64,000 nucleotides of DNA from Coraliomargarita algicola (GCF_033878955.1 NZ_CP138858.1:1860001-1924000), one strand, 5' to 3'. Numbered from the stretch's first letter, positions 27,302-36,244 are shown. The notes: generated by a model from the letters alone, not told the origin. Made by a program: numbers and translations.

Positions 27302-28009
27302 TTATTCAGCTATCGCGATCCAAAGGAAATACGTGAGCGGGCAAAGCACCCTCTTCAGCACGCGGAATATAGTAGCCTTGTCCGCGTTTGTTGCGGATGA
27401 AATGCTTGCCGAGTTTTTTCGAATCCTGTAGATTTGTACATCCAGAACGTTGGAAAACCCTTCTTCGTTTCTCGTTGAGAGGACGTCCGACAATAAACCA
27501 TGACTCACGGTGTTTCCTGCTCTAATAGCCAAATGGGTGACAATTTTTATCTGATCCGCCGTCAAATCAACAGTTTGACCATCAAGTAGTACATCCTGAG
27601 CATCCAGGTTGATCGTGACTCGCCCGATCTCGATGCAATTAGCGGCTTGTCCCGCAGAGCGGCGAATCAGTGCTTGGAGGCGCGCAACCAACTCGCGAGC
27701 ATCGAAAGGTTTCACCATGTAGTCATCAGCTCCGGTTTGAAGGCCCCGGACTCGATCATGGATCTCTCCGCGGGCAGTCAACATTAGGACAGGTGTTTTC
27801 TTCTCGCGGCGAATTGCTTCCAGGACCGTCCATCCGTTCATCTCGGGAAGCATCACGTCGAGAACGATCGCGTCGAAATCCCAATAACGTGCTCGATAAA
27901 GGCCCTCGGCCCCGTTGTCGACCGCTTCCACAGAGAACTCGGAATCCATCAAAGCCTGAGTGAGCCCGTGGCGCACGTCTTCGTCATCTTCCACTACGAG
28001 GATTTTCAT
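27302..28009 (-). pseudogene. OmpR-type response regulator with frameshifted C-terminus
   Basis: The receiver domain is intact from MKILVVEDDEDVRHGL (phosphoacceptor D in VLDVMLPEMNG; switch residues in MLTARG; K in YMVKPF). The winged-helix domain is intact up to SNVLDVQIYRIRK. There a run of six A (T6 at 27414-27419 on the top strand) puts translation out of frame. With seven A the sequence would read RKKLGKHFIRNKRGQGYYIP and stop at 27306, a normal OmpR end. As written, the last DNA-binding strand and wing are replaced by about 40 unrelated residues. It is a recent indel or homopolymer sequencing error. Confidence 0.85.
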
Positions 28010-28183
28010 GAAATTGTAAGTAACCATTAGGCACAGGGTAGCAAAACGAAAGTTAATCAGGAATGAACGCAGAACAATTAACGTATTCTCCAAAGAGCCG
28101 TAGATAAGAGCATCCGCATTTTGAGAAAGTTTCGGAGCCATTCATTCTTGGTTAAGTTTTCAACTGATAAACTCCTGTTTCAA

Positions 28184-28655
28184 ATGACCCCGACTAGACT
28201 CCCTAAAGGTAAGTCCTGCAGCGGGAACAAAATTTTCACACTCACTATCACTATGATAGCAATAATCGCTTCCATATTTTTTGGCCTCGCACTTGTCGTT
28301 CTGCCTAGTGCAAATGCTGTCGTGAATTTCAAGGTCATCGGCACCAGAACCGAAGCCTCCGGCACTGCTTTTACTGTGGGCGAGCAGGTCACGGTAAACT
28401 TAACCACGATTAACGGGCTCGGTGCTCCCCCAGAGAATACCTTCATCAACGATGTCTACACTGATTTTAGCGGGTCGCCAAATATAGATCTCGTCTCGGA
28501 GAATTACGCCAACAGCTACTCAGCGTCTGTCACCTCACTTCATTCAGATCACGGGAGCCGTGCCCGAGTCTGCCACAGCAGCTTTTCTCATGTCCGCCTT
28601 AGCGGGAGGAGTTGTTTTCCTGCGCCGCAACCGCAGAAAAAACAACCATAAATAG
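28184..28655 (+). pseudogene. PEP-CTERM-type protein with frameshifted anchor
   Basis: From ATG 28184: a long signal peptide (ITMIAIIASIFFGLALVV ... SANA) and a short beta-type body (NFKVIGTRTEASGTAFTVGE). The frame then continues as low-quality sequence to 28651. One base later the frame reads FIQITGAVPESATAAFLMSA, LAGGVVFLRRNRRKN and stops at 28655, a PEP-CTERM-like anchor. The shift must lie near 28520-28558. The gene is either broken or misread. Confidence 0.65.
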
Positions 28656-28694
28656 GTCTCTCTGACGCCAAAACCTTCAAAAAGAAACCTCATT

Positions 28695-28940
28695 ATGAAA
28701 ACAACCAGTATACTCACCACTATTTCCTTCATCGGTCTAAGTCTTTCAACAGCCTCGGGTACGATACAAATCATCAACACGCTCGACACTATCGACTACC
28801 AGTGGATCGAGGACACTTCATCGACCTATAGTTACGGACATTCGGAATATAAGGTGACCGCCTCGGTCGAAAACCCGATTGATCTCGATTTCCGCACGCT
28901 TGGTGAAGAAACCCTTGAGATCATCTGGCAGGGCCAATAA
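28695..28940 (+). CDS. Short secreted protein, probably truncated by IS110 element
   Basis: An 81-residue protein with a signal peptide (SILTTISFIGLSLSTASG) and an acidic body without a recognised domain. It starts 39 bp after the preceding PEP-CTERM-like gene and stops 56 bp before the IS110 transposase. No anchor motif is present, so the C-terminal part was probably lost when the element inserted. This is inference; a genuine short protein cannot be excluded. Confidence 0.5.
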   Translation: MKTTSILTTISFIGLSLSTASGTIQIINTLDTIDYQWIEDTSSTYSYGHSEYKVTASVENPIDLDFRTLGEETLEIIWQGQ

Positions 28941-28996
28941 AGATGACATGGGAGGAGTTGCCAGTGGTGATTAATCACTAAACTGACACTTCAGCC

Positions 28997-30148
28997 ATGA
29001 AGAATACAAAATCACTCACTCCCATATCAGACAAACAGACTGAGACGAAAGCCGAAGTCCTCAAGCTTGGAATCGACATTCACAAGCGAGAATATGTGGT
29101 TGTCCATCAACTGGACAACCAATCGCCGAAGTCTCCACAGAAGTTCAGCCCAGACGCGTTCCTTACGTGGATTGCAGGGCAGCGCGATCGAGCCATACGG
29201 ATCGTTACCTGCTACGAAGCTGGTTGCTTTGGATACGTTTTGCATCGGCAGCTAGAATCAATGGGGATCGAGAACTTCGTAGTGCGTCCGCGAAACTGGG
29301 ACGACTATGGATCCAAGGTCAAAACTGACGCTCGTGATGCACGAGAACTCTGCAGCCACTTAGATCGCTTTCTAGCAGGCAATGAACGAGCATTGAGCGT
29401 TGTCCGAGTGCCCACCGAAGAACAAGAACGCTCTCGCAGTCTGAGCCGCCAACGCGACACCTTATCGAAGGAACTCAAGCGGCTACAAAACGTAGGTATT
29501 AGTAATGCGCGCTACTATGGATACGAGTTGCAGATGAGCTGGTGGAAGTCATGTAACTTTAAGAAACTACTTGAAGAGTTGCCAGACTACTTGATTGCGA
29601 TCCTTCAACCATTCCAGGCAGTGCTAGCGGCAATCGATAAACAGTTCCGTGAAACCACTGCACGTGAAGAGCGCTCCGCAAATCGGAAACTCCCTGTGGG
29701 CTTAGGCGCACTGACTGCATCCATTTTAGATAATGAGTTTCGTGATTACACACGTTTCAAGAATCGTCGAGAAGTTGCCAGTTATACCGGCTTATGTCCA
29801 GGCGAAGCCTCTAGCGGCGGCACTCGCAAGCAAGGTAGTATCAATAAGCACGGAAACCCACGCATACGTCACAATCTAGTAGAAGCTGTTTGGCGCTTCC
29901 TACAGTTCCAACCAGACTACGAACCGATCAAGTATTGGAAGCAACGAATGTGCAATGAACCCTTTGGTAAGGCGAAGAAGAAAATGACCGTAGCGATTGC
30001 TCGACGCTTTGCCGTGGACTGGTGGCGAATCAATACGGGGCAAATTGAACCTGAAGCAGTTGGCTTGAGAGTGGCCTATCCTACTGCTTACTCAACACGG
30101 GCATTACGTGAAGGACGAGTTGCTAAGGTGAACGCGAAAACGATGTAA
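28997..30148 (+). CDS. IS110-family transposase (DEDD recombinase)
   Basis: A 383-residue protein with the N-terminal DEDD RuvC-like domain (LGIDIHKREYVVV, CYEAGCFGYVLHRQL, VKTDARDARELCSHLDRF) and the C-terminal Transposase_20 domain (GLGALTASILDNEFRDYTRF, VASYTGLCPGEASSGG, GSINKHGNPRIRHNLVEA) containing the catalytic serine region. The frame looks complete. IS110 elements lack classic terminal inverted repeats and are guided by a structured RNA. The non-coding flank here is long on the 3' side (about 270 bp) and short on the 5' side (56 bp). Confidence 0.95.
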   Translation: MKNTKSLTPISDKQTETKAEVLKLGIDIHKREYVVVHQLDNQSPKSPQKFSPDAFLTWIAGQRDRAIRIVTCYEAGCFGYVLHRQLESMGIENFVVRPRNWDDYGSKVKTDARDARELCSHLDRFLAGNERALSVVRVPTEEQERSRSLSRQRDTLSKELKRLQNVGISNARYYGYELQMSWWKSCNFKKLLEELPDYLIAILQPFQAVLAAIDKQFRETTAREERSANRKLPVGLGALTASILDNEFRDYTRFKNRREVASYTGLCPGEASSGGTRKQGSINKHGNPRIRHNLVEAVWRFLQFQPDYEPIKYWKQRMCNEPFGKAKKKMTVAIARRFAVDWWRINTGQIEPEAVGLRVAYPTAYSTRALREGRVAKVNAKTM

Positions 30149-30420
30149 CGAATAAATTTACCGAATTTGGAACGGAGGCCTGCGCGTTTTGACCCCTGGA
30201 TTTTTGAAGATCCGACTTAAAGGTTGCGCGGCCTTTGTTCCTCCTGCCGATTGAATAGATCAACTTGCACCGCCGAGAACGGTGAGTGCGGATAGCAGGT
30301 TATGCACGGCAGTTTGCCGACTGCATCCAGCAGAGGAAACGTTTCAAATTACAATCATCAATACTGATAACTTACACATCATGATTTAGCCAAATCTAAA
30401 CCGCTTGACAATATCTCCCA
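30149..30420 (+). ncRNA. Structured 3' flank of IS110 element, candidate bridge RNA
   Basis: No coding signal. Paired segments are visible: GGCCTGCGCG at 30177 with TTGCGCGGCC further on, and ATGCACGGCA-GTT-TGCCGACTGCAT around 30303-30328 with a small bulge. IS110-family elements encode a bridge RNA in a non-coding end, and in the IS1111 group it lies downstream of the transposase. Position and folding potential are the only evidence, and the element boundary is not resolved. Confidence 0.3.
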
Positions 30421-30426
30421 TAGCAG

Positions 30427-31519
30427 GGGTCATTCCGTATTTTTCGATATTTATAATTGCCCAGATCACCTTCTTTCTCCATAAGCTTACCAATCATGCC
30501 ACGCAGTCTACGGATCGAACGCGAGAACGGAGTTTATCACGTGATCAATCGTGGGAACTACCAACAGGATTTGTTCATCAATGAGGGGGCGCACCGGTCT
30601 TTCGAAAAGTGCTTGTTTGAGGCATGCAAAAAGTGCGGCTGGATACTGGAGGGGTTTTGCGTGATGACCAATCACTTCCATCTGGTGATCCGCACTCCCA
30701 AAGGGAACCTCGTCTATGGGATGAAATGGCTGCAATCGACCTTTGCGAATCGTTACCACAAGTTCAGGCAAGTACATGGCAAACTGTTCCAGGGGCGCTA
30801 CAAGAGTCTCATTGTTGAAGAGGATACTTACCTCGGGGCGCTGTTGCACTACGTCGCATTGAACCCTGTCAGGGCGGGCATCTGCGATGTGGAGGGGCTA
30901 CACAACTACCGCTGGTCGAGCTATTGGTATCTGCGAAACCCGGCTTCAAGACCCGAATTCCTGGATCCAACGGGTGCACTCAGAGCGGCTGGCAATCTAT
31001 CGGATACAGCGCAAGGACATCGCAGCTACCAGGCCTACCTCCTATGGCTAAGCGAGGATCAGACGGCGCGTAAGGATATGGCTTTTGACAAAATGTGCCG
31101 GGGTTGGGCACTGGGGACCAAAGAGTTCAAACGGGAACTTCTCCAGAGCGAAGGGCTTTTGAAAGACGGAACGTCTGAGCGCTTGCGCATGGAGGGCAAA
31201 GACTTGGCCGAGGCCAATGAGTTAATCTGGGAGGATACACTACAAAGAGGCATGCAGGCGGTGAGCAGAACGGATGTAGATATTGCCAACGATCGGAAAT
31301 CCGCGGCCTGGAAAGTATGGATCGCCGCTGAACTCAAGCGCCACACCAGCGCGCCCAGCACTTGGATTGCGCACAAGCTAAACATGGGCTCTCCTCAACT
31401 CGTGGGTGTCTATGCGAAACGCTTGGAGCGAGAGATCGAGCAGAAACCGAACCCGGAATACCAAGATTTTATATCGAAATATACGGAATGACCCGTTTTT
31501 CACGGAATGACCCGTTTTT
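30427..31519. mobile_element. RAYT-type element bounded by 24-bp inverted repeats
   Basis: A left arm at 30427-30450 begins GGGTCATTCCGTAT and a right arm at 31471-31494 is its reverse complement with one mismatch. The right arm contains the stop codon of the transposase gene. Right of it, ACGGAATGACCCGTTTTT occurs twice in tandem (31483-31500 and 31502-31519). The element abuts a broken K+ channel gene, which suggests that it inserted there. Confidence 0.75.
30496..31491 (+). CDS. Y1/RAYT-type transposase
   Basis: A 331-residue protein from ATG 30496 (MPRSLRIERENGVYHVINRG, the usual RAYT start). The HUH motif is TNHFHLVI at about residue 60. FQGRYKSLIVEEDTYLGALL and YVALNPVRAGICDVEGLHNY are standard core blocks. 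A C-terminal part of about 130 residues contains a helix-turn-helix-like region. It differs from the RAYT at 1075 and belongs to a different subfamily. Its last codons lie in the right inverted repeat of the element. Confidence 0.9.
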   Translation: MPRSLRIERENGVYHVINRGNYQQDLFINEGAHRSFEKCLFEACKKCGWILEGFCVMTNHFHLVIRTPKGNLVYGMKWLQSTFANRYHKFRQVHGKLFQGRYKSLIVEEDTYLGALLHYVALNPVRAGICDVEGLHNYRWSSYWYLRNPASRPEFLDPTGALRAAGNLSDTAQGHRSYQAYLLWLSEDQTARKDMAFDKMCRGWALGTKEFKRELLQSEGLLKDGTSERLRMEGKDLAEANELIWEDTLQRGMQAVSRTDVDIANDRKSAAWKVWIAAELKRHTSAPSTWIAHKLNMGSPQLVGVYAKRLEREIEQKPNPEYQDFISKYTE

Positions 31520-31528
31520 AAACCCCAA

Positions 31529-31735
31529 CCCGAAGTCTTCAACTCCATCTTCTCGTCCATGTGATGGGCCGTCGTCACCCTGACCACCGTCGGCTACGGC
31601 GATGTCTATCCAATCACCGCCGGCGGACGCATCTTTACAACCCTCATCCTCATCGTAGGCCTCGGCGTCGTCGCCGTGCCCACCGGCTTGTTTGCTTCGA
31701 CTTTGAGCAAACTGAAGGAAGAGTCACGCACCTAG
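31529..31735 (+). pseudogene. K+ channel pore-domain remnant with in-frame stop
   Basis: Translation reads PEVFNSIFSSM, stop, WAVVTLTTVGYGDVYPITAG and then GRIFTTLILIVGLGVVAVPT to KEESRT. TVGYGD is the K+ selectivity filter, flanked by the pore helix and the final transmembrane helix. A TGA at 31562 replaces the tryptophan that normally precedes WAVVTL. The voltage-sensor or first helices are missing upstream, where the RAYT element lies. The last codons overlap the 3' end of the convergent DUF4236 gene. Confidence 0.85.
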
Positions 31736-32815
31736 AAGTTTCGCGGATGCCTCGACTGCAGACTTAACCGTAGAGACGGCTCCTACTTTTGAAACGTATA
31801 ATAACTCATTGAGCCCGGACAGGCTCTTTAGGTGAACGGAATCATATTCAGCGATCGGTAACTCTTTATTATCTTTGAAGCGCCGATCTGGTCCGCCCTT
31901 CTTATTCACATACCTCCAAGTTCGATCAACAACTTGAGAATCACGAGGCACACCTTCGTCTTCAATAAAACGAACAGGTGAACGCTCGATAATTAAGTTG
32001 GAAAAGGACAAACCACCGACACCCGAATTATCAAATATTAGAATCTTATCCGGAAAGAAATAGATCTGCTGTGTCCCAACCGAAAAATTAGGCGTCGGCA
32101 CGTTGGTTTTCACGAATTTGGGGTTTGTAAATGACACGGAAACCAATTTCCGAGTCACCAAACGACTAGCTCCAGCGTGATACTTTGAATCATGAACATT
32201 CCCAGCAGAAGGTATATGCCAAATCTTCTTACATCTCTTGAATTGTTCGAAGCTGTCATAGAGCGACTTAAAGACTCCCTCAGAAACTTCATCCATCTCA
32301 TAGAAGACAACTGTAGTCTTCCGATTACGATCAAGAATCACGAAGAAGATTAGTATTGGAATTGCGACGATGAGGGTCAGGGCAAATAGCCCCCCTGTGC
32401 TTTCATTTAACAAGGAGACAAATCCCAATATTCCAAGTGCCACTGCAACTAGAGGCGTATATCTTGTTTTCTTACGTTTAAGCGTCAGTTCTTCGACTAG
32501 ATCGCTGGATGAAGAATCAACAATCTGACCAACATCGCCACTGTCGATTTCATCCATGACAATATCGCCAGGTAAACTAGGCTGGACCTGCTCGTGAGAA
32601 TCAACTGCTTGCTGCTTCGACCCTGAAGTTCCATTGCGGCCAGCGGGTAAAGTCTTCCGGTAGTAAACGCCACCTCGCCCCATATGGACGTAGTTGCCTC
32701 TCGGTCCAGAACCAACTCGAAATCCCTTGATCCCAGCAGATACACCTACGCCCGACTTCGACAAATTAAATCGGACGGGGCCAAAACGAAGACTCTTTCT
32801 TAAGTAAAAGCCCAC
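31724..32815 (-). CDS. DUF4236-domain membrane protein
   Basis: A 363-residue protein. The first 55 residues are a DUF4236 domain (GFYLRKSLRFGPVRFNLSKS, GVGVSAGIKGFRVGSGPRGN, then YVHMGRGGVYYRKTLP). Two hydrophobic helices follow at about 124-165. The rest is a soluble region without a recognised fold (VFYEMDEVSEGVFKSLYDSF; NFSVGTQQIYFFPDKILIFD). DUF4236 is widespread but of unknown function. It lies 10 bp downstream of the gene at 32826-33350, probably in one operon. Confidence 0.8.
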   Translation of the reverse strand: MGFYLRKSLRFGPVRFNLSKSGVGVSAGIKGFRVGSGPRGNYVHMGRGGVYYRKTLPAGRNGTSGSKQQAVDSHEQVQPSLPGDIVMDEIDSGDVGQIVDSSSSDLVEELTLKRKKTRYTPLVAVALGILGFVSLLNESTGGLFALTLIVAIPILIFFVILDRNRKTTVVFYEMDEVSEGVFKSLYDSFEQFKRCKKIWHIPSAGNVHDSKYHAGASRLVTRKLVSVSFTNPKFVKTNVPTPNFSVGTQQIYFFPDKILIFDNSGVGGLSFSNLIIERSPVRFIEDEGVPRDSQVVDRTWRYVNKKGGPDRRFKDNKELPIAEYDSVHLKSLSGLNELLYVSKVGAVSTVKSAVEASAKLLGA

Positions 32816-32825
32816 AATAAAACCC

Positions 32826-33350
32826 TCAAGCTATCGAAACGATTGTATCTTTAAACTCTTTGATGATTCCACCTGCACCCGGGAGGACTAGATCAGCGCA
32901 TTTTAATATCGAATCCAAAGTCGCATCAATAGCAGTAACGAGTTTCTTAAACCACTCTCTTAGACCAAACCAATTTCTAACTACCTTCTTAAATGACTTT
33001 GAATCTAGTTCGTCGGAAGCAAAGTCCGGAAGAAAAGATGTCAACTCACGGTCTAATTGCGCGATTACACTAAACTTAAATCGCAGTGGAGACCCGATTA
33101 AACCATGTCTATTCAAGGGCAATGGATCCAGATCCATAATAACTGAATCGATCTCTAGACCCGGCCCTTCTACTATGAAGTTCTGATAGGTGTTATAGGC
33201 TTGTTCTCTCAAGCCCTGATAGTCCATCCATAGCCACCAAAATCTGTCATCCTTAACTACATCACCAAGGAATCGGCGCGTTTGCTCTACAAAAAGCAAT
33301 AGTTCTTTCGCACCAGGATTTTCAATTTTTTCTAGCTCATCAAACCACAT
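32826..33350 (-). CDS. Hypothetical protein upstream of DUF4236
   Basis: A 174-residue protein from the ATG beginning MWFDELEKIENPGAKELL. The frame extends to a TTG at 33440, adding a hydrophobic leader, which could make it membrane-anchored, but the ATG is preferred. It is rich in charged helices with several Trp (DDRFWWLWMDYQGLREQ). No family was recognised. It is closely spaced with the DUF4236 gene and presumably co-expressed. Confidence 0.55.
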   Translation of the reverse strand: MWFDELEKIENPGAKELLLFVEQTRRFLGDVVKDDRFWWLWMDYQGLREQAYNTYQNFIVEGPGLEIDSVIMDLDPLPLNRHGLIGSPLRFKFSVIAQLDRELTSFLPDFASDELDSKSFKKVVRNWFGLREWFKKLVTAIDATLDSILKCADLVLPGAGGIIKEFKDTIVSIA

Positions 33351-33596
33351 AACCGTTATTTTGATTGTATCGATAGATAATACAAGGAAAAGGAAGGACA
33401 ACACTTGAAATAGAAAGCTATAAAGGGTCCGGGAACTCAAAAGGGTCAGTCCAATTTTTCATGTTTTAGTAGGCTCTTCCATTCTGGGACCCAAAAGCTG
33501 ACATGGGGAATTTCGTATTTCTTTGAATTAAAGGCCTAAAAAGCGGCCAAACGTAGGATCTAAAAATCTCCCCGTAAAAACAGTTATCGCTTCGAG

Positions 33597-33900
33597 CTGA
33601 AATTCAAAGCCCAGGCGCCACTGCCCAAACCCAGAAAAACCGTCATCGCTTCGATTTCGATTTCCAATGCAGGGCGAAATTTCAATGGGCTTGCGGGTTC
33701 ACTGACGTATCCGATCTCTATCTAGAGCCGCTCATCGATCACCTTGGCATTTGCCCAAGCGATTACCTGTTCCTGCCAGTGCAATGGCATGGCATAGTAG
33801 CCCCGCTCACGTTTGGATGCGGGGACGTAAGCCTCAAAGCGGTAGCTCCAGCCCCACAGCTGCTCAAAGCGTTGACGGTTCCGAACGAGCGGATCAAAGG
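33597..33900 (-). pseudogene. Duplicated 3' end of YcaQ-like gene
   Basis: The stretch aligns without gaps to 35148-35451, the 3' end of the YcaQ-like gene, at roughly 90% identity. Reverse translation gives FDPLVRNRQRFEQLWGWSYR and EAYVPASKRERGYYAMPL, then a TAG inside the reading frame (VIDERL-stop-IEIGYVSE). It is a decayed copy. The Fic gene's stop codon lies in its last bases. The rest of 33441-33596 shows no coding signal. Confidence 0.85.
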
Positions 33901-34985
33901 TTCACTTCATAGCGGGTGCTGCGTCCGCCTCCGATCGAGGTGAGCACTCCCTGTTGCAAGAGCTCCTGCAGGTCGCGGGTCGCGGTTGGTTTCGAGACAC
34001 CCGTGAGTCGCTGATACTTACTTGCGTTGACGCCACCTTCGAAACCAGCTGGTCCTGCATCCAGCATCCGCCGAACGACTTTAAGTTGACGCTCCGAAAG
34101 TGCTTCGCGGTATCGGTCAAAGAATCGGGCCTTCTTCAGCACAAAGTCGATGCGCGCCTGCGATTCGTCTAAGGCTCGCAACAGCAGATCGACAAAGTAA
34201 CGTAGCCAGTCGGTCACCTCGTTGCTACGTTGTGCGCGTTGCAATGCCGTATAATAACTCGTTTTGTCGGCTTCAATTGCCTGAGAAAGACTCATTAACA
34301 ACGGACGCCCCGCTCCCTGAAACAAGGCCTTTTCTGCCACTGCGCGCCCGACCCGACCATTGCCATCCTCGAAAGGATGGATCGACTCAAAATAAAGGTG
34401 AGCCAGCCCTGCGCGTATCGGTGCATGACGAATCTGATCGCGACTCGTATTAAACCATTCCACAAAGCCTTTGATTTCAGCGGGCACTAAGTCTGAAGGG
34501 GGCGCTTCGTAGAGCACTCTCGGCTCCCCTAAGGTCAATTCAACGACCTGCATCGGCTCCACATGCGAGCGCCACTGGCCGATCGCCATATTGTTTGCGC
34601 CCTGCATTAATACACGGTGCCAATCCAGTAAAACGGAGCCTGAGAGATCCGCAGCCCAGTCGGAGCGCACTGCCAGCATCAATTCTGCCGCACCTGCCGA
34701 AGCTCGATCACGCACAGGCTGATGCGGGTAATTGAGCCCCAAGCCATTACGAATCGAAGACGCCACATCGGGGCGACTTAGGACGGCTCCCTCAATCTCA
34801 GAAGTCTTTAGAGCCTCCACAATCATCAGATCCGCGATGGCATTGTTTTGCTCGCTTTCGGGCAAAGCCTGGACAGAGCCACTTACGAGGCCCGCACGAT
34901 CCACAAAATCGAGCAAAGACGCTTCCAACTCGCCCAATTCGTAGCGAAATTCCGGCCAGTCTGGCAGTTGCCAATGATACTCCAT
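33894..34985 (-). CDS. Fic-domain AMP transferase
   Basis: A 363-residue protein with a Fic_N/DUF4172 N-terminus. The inhibitory motif is ALKTSEIEGAVLSR ([S/T]xxxE[G/N] type). The Fic core has HPFEDGNGRVGRAVAEKALF around residue 200, the canonical HPFx[D/E]GNGR catalytic loop. A C-terminal winged helix follows (GGVNASKYQRLTGVSKPTAT). Such class II Fic proteins AMPylate target proteins and are held off by their own inhibitory helix; they are standalone regulators or toxins. It lies between the two copies of a 304-bp duplication. Confidence 0.93.
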   Translation of the reverse strand: MEYHWQLPDWPEFRYELGELEASLLDFVDRAGLVSGSVQALPESEQNNAIADLMIVEALKTSEIEGAVLSRPDVASSIRNGLGLNYPHQPVRDRASAGAAELMLAVRSDWAADLSGSVLLDWHRVLMQGANNMAIGQWRSHVEPMQVVELTLGEPRVLYEAPPSDLVPAEIKGFVEWFNTSRDQIRHAPIRAGLAHLYFESIHPFEDGNGRVGRAVAEKALFQGAGRPLLMSLSQAIEADKTSYYTALQRAQRSNEVTDWLRYFVDLLLRALDESQARIDFVLKKARFFDRYREALSERQLKVVRRMLDAGPAGFEGGVNASKYQRLTGVSKPTATRDLQELLQQGVLTSIGGGRSTRYEVNL

Positions 34986-35143
34986 GAGCTGAATATGGCA
35001 CTTATTCGGCTCATGTAAACTACAATAATGAGCCGAATATACACACTAATCGGCTCATTAGAACCAAGCCGATAGGCACAAGCGATGAATTTCCTGAACA
35101 CCATGCCAACCAAAACACCGATGCGCCGCGAGACGCGGCTGCG

Positions 35144-36244
35144 CTACCTGAAATTCAGAGCCCAGACGCCACTTTGCAAACCCAGGAAATTCGTCATCGC
35201 TTCGATTTCGGCTTCCAATGCACGGCGAAATTTCAATGAGCTTGTCGGTTCACTGACGTATCCGATCTCTACCTGAAGCCGCTCATCGACCACCTTGGCA
35301 TTTGCCCAACCGATTACCTTTTCCCTCCAAAGCAATGGCATGGCATAGTAGCCCCGTTCACGTTTGGATGCGGGGACGTAAGCCTCAAAGCGGTAGCTCC
35401 AGCCCCACAGCTGCTCGAAGCGTTGACGGTTCCGAACGAGCGGATCAAAGGGAGCGAGAATCCGCACCCTGTCGGGGACTGCATCCGACTGCCAATGGTC
35501 GGGCTGCAAAAGATACCTGAGCCCGTCCACCTCGACCTCGGCGAGCTGCCCCGAGGCGACCAGTTGATCGACGATCCCTTCCCTCTCTTTACGCTTGGGC
35601 ACGAGGTGCGTGAGGCTTTTAAGTTCCGAGAGTAAAAAGGACTTCGTCGTTGGGCCAAAGACCTGAGCCGTCGTCATGGCTAAGCGCGCATAGCGAGCCT
35701 CCGGATTCGCTTCTTTTGGGCGCGAGTGCTCAGCCGCTGCGTAAATCCTGACGCCTTTCTGGCGGCGACTGATTCGCAAATGCCCCTCGTCGTGCAAGTC
35801 CTCCAAAACGCGCTTGGTCGCTTGCGATTGACCGCCCCAATAATTGGTCACCGAACGCGACCCGAAACTTTCAGCTAGTGCCCGAGGGTGAACCTCTCCG
35901 TGCTTTTTAACGAAGGCCAGCACTTGGCGCTCCAGCGCTTTCAACTTCCCGACTGGTGGCTTGGTGTGGAGATCCTGCCAAACCTTTGGCTGCATAAACC
36001 CATAGGCAAAGAGATAGCCCTCTTCGGCATCTAACTGAGGATACGTTTCTTCCAAGTCACCGGAGACATACGCATCCACTCGATGGCGGAGCATCAAATC
36101 TTGCGCCCGCGCAGGCGACCGGATCGGATCCGCCTGCACAAAACGCAATCCGCGAAGGCCCGCGGCCAAATCTGAATACTGCGGAAAGGATCCGGCGACG
36201 ACTCGACGCCGGAACGCCTGTAGCTGAATTTTGAGAGGGCTCAT
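35144..36244 (-). CDS. YcaQ/AlkX-like DNA glycosylase (HTH_42)
   Basis: A 366-residue protein from the ATG beginning MSPLKIQLQAFRRRVV. It has the HTH_42 family layout: GLRFVQADPIRSPARAQDLM near the N-terminus carries a Q-x-D motif like the catalytic motif of AlkX-type glycosylases. Winged-helix repeats follow (HPRALAESFGSRSVTNYWGG; ATKRVLEDLHDEGHLRISRR). The C-terminus is LVRNRQRFEQLWGWSYRFEA and on. AlkX/YcaQ enzymes unhook interstrand crosslinks and remove alkylated purines. The closest member could also be an uncharacterised branch. Its 3' end has a decayed duplicate at 33597. Confidence 0.8.
   Translation of the reverse strand: MSPLKIQLQAFRRRVVAGSFPQYSDLAAGLRGLRFVQADPIRSPARAQDLMLRHRVDAYVSGDLEETYPQLDAEEGYLFAYGFMQPKVWQDLHTKPPVGKLKALERQVLAFVKKHGEVHPRALAESFGSRSVTNYWGGQSQATKRVLEDLHDEGHLRISRRQKGVRIYAAAEHSRPKEANPEARYARLAMTTAQVFGPTTKSFLLSELKSLTHLVPKRKEREGIVDQLVASGQLAEVEVDGLRYLLQPDHWQSDAVPDRVRILAPFDPLVRNRQRFEQLWGWSYRFEAYVPASKRERGYYAMPLLWREKVIGWANAKVVDERLQVEIGYVSEPTSSLKFRRALEAEIEAMTNFLGLQSGVWALNFR

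Noticed and set aside
28121..28183. Longer start for the PEP-CTERM-like gene
   Set aside because: The extra 21 residues precede a clear signal peptide and overlap the promoter region of the divergent response regulator.
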